A DNA stretch of 64,000 nucleotides from Aquatica leii (Eukaryota; Arthropoda; Insecta; Coleoptera; Lampyridae): assembly GCA_035610365.1 (NCBI GenBank), contig CM069435.1, positions 89,995,389 through 90,059,388 on the forward strand, in the 5' to 3' direction. The translations under genes were made by a program, and so were the position numbers. The notes beneath the pieces were generated by a model. The model was given only the letters and a program-made list of their open reading frames with translations, was not told the DNA's origin and searched no databases. Positions 59,761-64,000 of this stretch are shown here, in pieces; within the stretch, counting starts at the first letter, position 1, and each line of letters begins with the position of its first letter.

Positions 59761-60420
59761 GTAAGTCTTTTATTTTTATTTGATTTAATATTCGAAAATA
59801 AACAAAAGAGGGTTAAATTATTTCGTTTACTTAACTCATTTGAAACCGCCGCGATCCTTTTCAATCCTTTCGACCACCGGACAAATGTCTCAATTAGCAT
59901 ACGTTCAGCTCCTGAATGTGCAATGAGATCCGAGGGATGATGAACAACGTTCTGTTTTTCTTTTTTCTTACGTCCATCCACCTGCTTATCGTGATCGATG
60001 TGTAAATTTCTTTTTCCGTCAGCAACCAAATCGCAAGACGGCACCTGTCTCGTATCTTACTCCAAATAACATGTTATGCAAATATGGCATTTAAATCCGA
60101 TCATTATCTAAATTAAACATATTTTTAACGAAAAAGGGAGATTATCACAATTTACTTACGAAAAACGAGTAGGCCGTAGATTGACAAGCGCCCTCGTTTG
60201 TTTACTAAGCCTGCTCGAGGTTCGTGTCGTTCACATTTGCATCGCTTACCTACTTTGAATTTAAACGCTCGGCACAATGTCTTTAACGAATATACAAAAA
60301 AATGAGATTGTAGAAGTGAGGTTGTGGTAAAAATAACTAACCGAATAAAAAATGTTAGAATAGTTAGATATAATGATCGCACTTAGACTTTCATATACGA
60401 ATATTACAAAAATTCAATGT
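59761..60420. other. Intron start, unique sequence
   Basis: Begins with GTAAGT. It contains mixed-composition DNA with CpGs (59830-60060 and 60150-60270), perhaps regulatory. The minus-strand frames at 59742-60044 and 60152-60382 have no recognisable motif. No gene is supported. Confidence 0.4.
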
Positions 60421-61967
60421 TGTAAAAGTTAGATTATTAAGTTAGAATTATGTTAAGTAGTACTGACTAAAAAATGAAGGTTAAGTTAAAAAGCTGACTA
60501 AGTTAGAAGTTAGTTTGTAAGTTTGATACAAATAATGACGTTAAAAACTCACCACGCTTAAAGTTGAATGACAGTGTTAGATTAAGATGAACAGTAAGTA
60601 GATACAAGTTGAATGTAGACGTAGAAAACTAGCAAAGTTTCAAAATAGTCGATAATTATCTATTAAAAAATTTTATTGTAAAAAATGTTAGAAAGGTTAG
60701 ATAAGACAACTTCATGAGAATTTACTTTGTAGGCATTTTATGGGGTTGCGTCAGTGTTAGATAACGTTAATCATATATTATTTTTTTAGTGGTGTTAGAA
60801 ATTTATTCAAAAAATAAGTTAGAATAATACACGAAGCTTAGAGTTAGAAGTGTTTGATATAAGAATAACAAGAATGTTAGAAGGTCACTAAACTCAAAGT
60901 TACTTTGTAGACGTTATATGAAGTTTTATTAGGTACCGTAAACTATTTAAAATTAAACCCAATGTTTTAGTGGGGTTATGGTTTTACATTGAAGTCAGAA
61001 TTAAGTTAGAATAATTTACCAATTTTTTAATTAAACAGGTGGATTAAATTTACATAAACTAGAAGGCTGAAAAACTAAAAACATTCTACAGTTATTGAGT
61101 GCGAGCCAAACATGCAACTTAAAGTAAGAATAGATAAGACAGTACACTTAATATGAGCTTATGTCAGTGTTAGGTGCCGGAAACTATTTAAAGTTAAAAA
61201 CGTTATTTAGCGAATTCGAAAGATTCGAGTTAAAGAGACTTCGATAAACTGCTACTAAATGTTAAAAAATCAAAGTTGGATTACTGAAAACCCGGAAGCA
61301 GCCACGCATGTAAATTAAAGTTAGATTTGAAAATCTTAGAAGAGTTAGATAAGATAAATCTAAAGTCACTTTGTAGTTATGATGTAGATTAAATCATTTT
61401 TATAAATTAAACGCATTTTTTAAGTAAGATTAGGGTTTTACACAAAAAATAAGTTAGAATAATTTATCAAGTTCGACAAATACGCCAGATTTTGATAAAT
61501 TATATCTTAAAAGATTGCAGTTAGCAGAACGAAAAACCTAAAACAGTTGACAGTTACTTAGTCAGAAATGTAATGTCGAGTCACTCACGCAAATTAAGGT
61601 TAGATTTAAAAATGTTAGAAAGGTTAGATATTGTAACTAATTTTGAGGTTACTTTGTAGATATGATCTAGGTGTTAAGTTAGCTAAGTTAGCCATGGTTT
61701 TAGGTTTTATGCAAAAAGAAGTTGACAGTTGTTGAGTCAGAAATGTCGACCACTCGTGCAAATTGAGGTTAGATTTAGAAAAGTTAGAAAGGTCATATAA
61801 GGTTGCTTTGTAGATATGATGTGGAATTACCTTGGTCTTAAGTTAGCTAAATTAGACATAATTTTAGGTTTTATGATAAAAGAAGTTTATCAGTAAGAAA
61901 CTTAATGTCGAGCCTCTCTCCTGAAGAGTTAGACATTGGTTTAGGTTTTAAATAAAGTAATTGTTAA

Positions 61968-62275
61968 CGTAGTGGCGTAGATCATTTAAAGTTAAACACA
62001 AGTGAGGTTAAGATTTTATGTATAAAATAAGTTAGAATAATTTACTAAGATTCGAGGTGCGTCACACTTTGACAATTTGCAGACATAAGTTAGAAGATTA
62101 AACCACAAACAGTGAACGGCTATTTAGTTAGAAACTTAAAATTAAACCACACGTGCAAATTGAAATTAGATTAAAAAATGTTAGAAGAGTTAGATAATTA
62201 TTTTAAATTCTAAGTTACTTGCAAAAAAAGGTGACTGTTGTTCAGGCAAAAATTTATTGACCAGCTCCTCACGGA
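61968..62275 (+). repeat. Higher-order duplication in array H, copy 1
   Basis: A 0.3-kb variant block ('gtagtggcgtagatcattt', 'gaggtgcgtcacactttga', 'aaccacacgtgcaaattg') that recurs as copy 2 at 62882-63185, 911 bp downstream, with few differences. Together with the units between them it shows a recent duplication of a five-unit segment. Confidence 0.85.
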
Positions 62276-62881
62276 AATTGAAGTTAGATACAAAAATGTT
62301 AGAAAGGTTAGATAAGGTGACTAACTTCGAAGTTACTTTGTAGATACAATGTGGGATTATCTTGGTGTTAAGTAAGACATAATTTACGTTTTATGCAAAA
62401 AGAAGTTGACAGTTGTTCAGTCAGAAATGTCGACTACTCATGCAAATTGTGGTTAGATTAAAAAAAAATAGTAAGGTTAGATAAGATGACTAACTTTAAA
62501 GTTACTTTGTAGACATGGTATGGGATTACCTTGATGTTAAGTTAGCTATGTTAGACATAGTTTTAGGTTTTATGCAAAAAAGTTGACTTATTGTCAGACT
62601 ATTTATGCAAATTAGTGTTAGATTAAAAACAGTTAGAAACATTAGGTAAGGTAACTAACTTCGAAGTTACTTTGTAGACATGATGTGGGATTACTTTGGT
62701 GTTAAGTTAGCTAAGTTATACATAGTTTTAGGTTTTATGCACAAAGAACTTGACAGTTGTTCAGTCAGAAATGTCGACCACTCATGCAAATTGAGGTTAG
62801 ATTAAAAAAAATAGTAAGGTTAGATAAGATTACTAACTTTTAAATTACTTTGTAAACACGATGTGGGATTACCTTTATAAA

Positions 62882-63185
62882 GTATTTGTTACCGTAGTGG
62901 CGTAAATGATTTAAAGTTAAACACAAGTGAGGTTAAAATTTTATGTATAAAATAAATTAGAATAATTTGCTAAGATTCGAGGTGCGTCACACTTTGATAA
63001 TTTGCAGACATGAGTTAGAAGATTAAACCAAAAACAGTAAACGGTTATTTAGTTAGAAACTTAAAGTTAAACCACACGTGCAAATTGAAATTAGATTAAA
63101 AAATGTTAGAAGAGTTAGATAATTCTTTTAAATTCTAAGTTACTTGCAAAAAAAGTGACAATTGTTCAGGCAAAAATTTAATGAC
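62882..63185 (+). repeat. Higher-order duplication in array H, copy 2
   Basis: Partner of 61968-62275. Small differences include a single-base loss in the A-run near 63149 and several substitutions. Confidence 0.85.
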
Positions 63186-64000
63186 AAGCTTTTTATGGAA
63201 AAAAATGTTAGAAAGGTTAGATATGGTGACTAACTTCGAAGTTACTTTGTAGACATAATGTGGGATTATCTTGGTGTTAAGAGCTAAGTTAGACATAATT
63301 TACGTTTTATGCAAAAAGAAGTTGATAGTTGTATAGTCAGAAACTTAATGTCGAGCTACTCATGGAAATTAAAGTTAGGTTAGAAAAAGTTAGAAAGGTT
63401 AAATAAGGTGACTAACTTCGAAGTTACTTTGTAGATATAATGTGGTATTATCTGGGTGTTAAGTTAGCTAAGTTAGACACAATTTTAGGCGGTATGCAAA
63501 AAGAAGTTGACAGCTGTTCGATCCGAAACTTAATGTCAAGCCACTCGCGCAAATTGAGGTTAAATTAAAAAACGTTATAAAGGTTAGATAAGATAACTAA
63601 CTTCAAAGTTATTTTGTAGACATGGCGTGGGATTACCTTGGTGTTAAGTTAGCGAAGTTATACATAATTTTAGGTTTTATGCAAAGAAAAGTTGACAGTT
63701 GTTCAGTCAGAAACTTAATGTCGAGTCACTTCTGGAAATTGAAGTTACATTAAAAAAGTTAGTAAAGTTAGATAAGGTGACTAATTTTGAAGTTAATTTG
63801 TAGATATGATGTGGGATTACATTGATGTTAAGTTAGCTAAGTTAGACATGGTTTCAGGTTTTATGCAAAAAGAAGTTGACAGCTATTCAGTCAGAAACTT
63901 AATGTCGAACCACTCCTGGAAATTGAGGTTACATTAAAAAAATTAGATAAGCTGACTAATTTTGAAGTTACTTTGTAGATATGATGTGGGATTACTTTGC

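Larger units (their letters stand above)
60420..64000. repeat. Array H: tandem repeat, unit about 182 bp, continuing past the right edge
   Basis: The unit holds 'gaaaggttagataaggtgac', 'taacttcgaagttactttg', 'tagacatgatgtgggatta', 'gttaagttagctaagttaga', 'ttttaggttttatgcaaaaa' and 'gttgacagttgttcagtcag'. The 'gttactttgtaga' cores at 63241, 63423, 63608, 63791 and 63966 give spacings of 182, 185, 183 and 175. Copies to the left of about 61950 are more diverged. It lies in the intron after the coding exon. Confidence 0.92.

Noticed and set aside
59742..60044. Minus-strand frame of 100 codons overlapping the coding exon
   Set aside because: Antisense to a well-supported exon and donor; no motif or splice pattern.
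60420..64000. Interstitial telomere repeat (TTAGG)n
   Set aside because: 'ggttag' and 'ttagg' words are frequent but never in tandem; they belong to the 182-bp unit.
1..64000. tRNA, rRNA or snRNA genes
   Set aside because: No cloverleaf with A and B boxes, and no rRNA or snRNA motif was found by eye; a covariance search would be needed to exclude decayed copies.

Overview
This is AT-rich nuclear DNA of an animal, most likely an insect and possibly a beetle. The evidence is spliced-gene signals (GT/AG introns, CAAAATG-type start context), Gypsy, Penelope-like and LINE retroelements of insect type, and intronic tandem repeats. The species is an inference. No bacterial or organellar genes, rRNA, tRNA or CRISPR were seen.

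Layout. 1-8445 is a T-rich field of decayed tandem repeats. 8445-9110 is a unique island with promoter-like signals, and 9110-9910 holds the same repeats in inverted orientation. 9916-10065 is a small minus-strand ORF, followed by unique, probably regulatory DNA to 11620. 11621-17716 is a complete but decayed minus-strand Gypsy LTR retrotransposon with 4-bp target duplications, both LTRs, primer sites, gag and pol. It also has a third ORF in the env position that reads as a TARG1/OARD1-type macro domain (ADP-ribose hydrolase fold) followed by a CCCH zinc finger. Its LTR promoter carries heat-shock elements, a TATA box and an initiator. 18490-25560 is a Penelope-like element (RT plus GIY-YIG endonuclease) with an inverted partial copy at its left end. 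A deleted Gypsy element (20132-21909) and an endonuclease-less LINE (about 22225-24990) are nested in it.

From 25560 to 64000, unique islands (25560-29480, 30900-32480, 44150-48030, 59200-60420) alternate with long local repeat arrays. These are a ~155-bp unit (32500-39740), a ~333-bp satellite (41390-44150) that looks like an inverted relative of the former, a ~240-bp unit (48030-59200) and a ~182-bp unit (60420-64000).

The only host coding exon I can support is at 59629-59760 (plus strand). It encodes a 44-residue N terminus between good splice sites. A probable 5' UTR exon ends at 47259, so most of the right half looks like 5' introns of one large gene. The islands look like its regulatory DNA. 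The product was not recognised.

The most interesting system is the Gypsy element. It combines a stress-type LTR promoter with a captured ADP-ribose-related domain and a CCCH finger.
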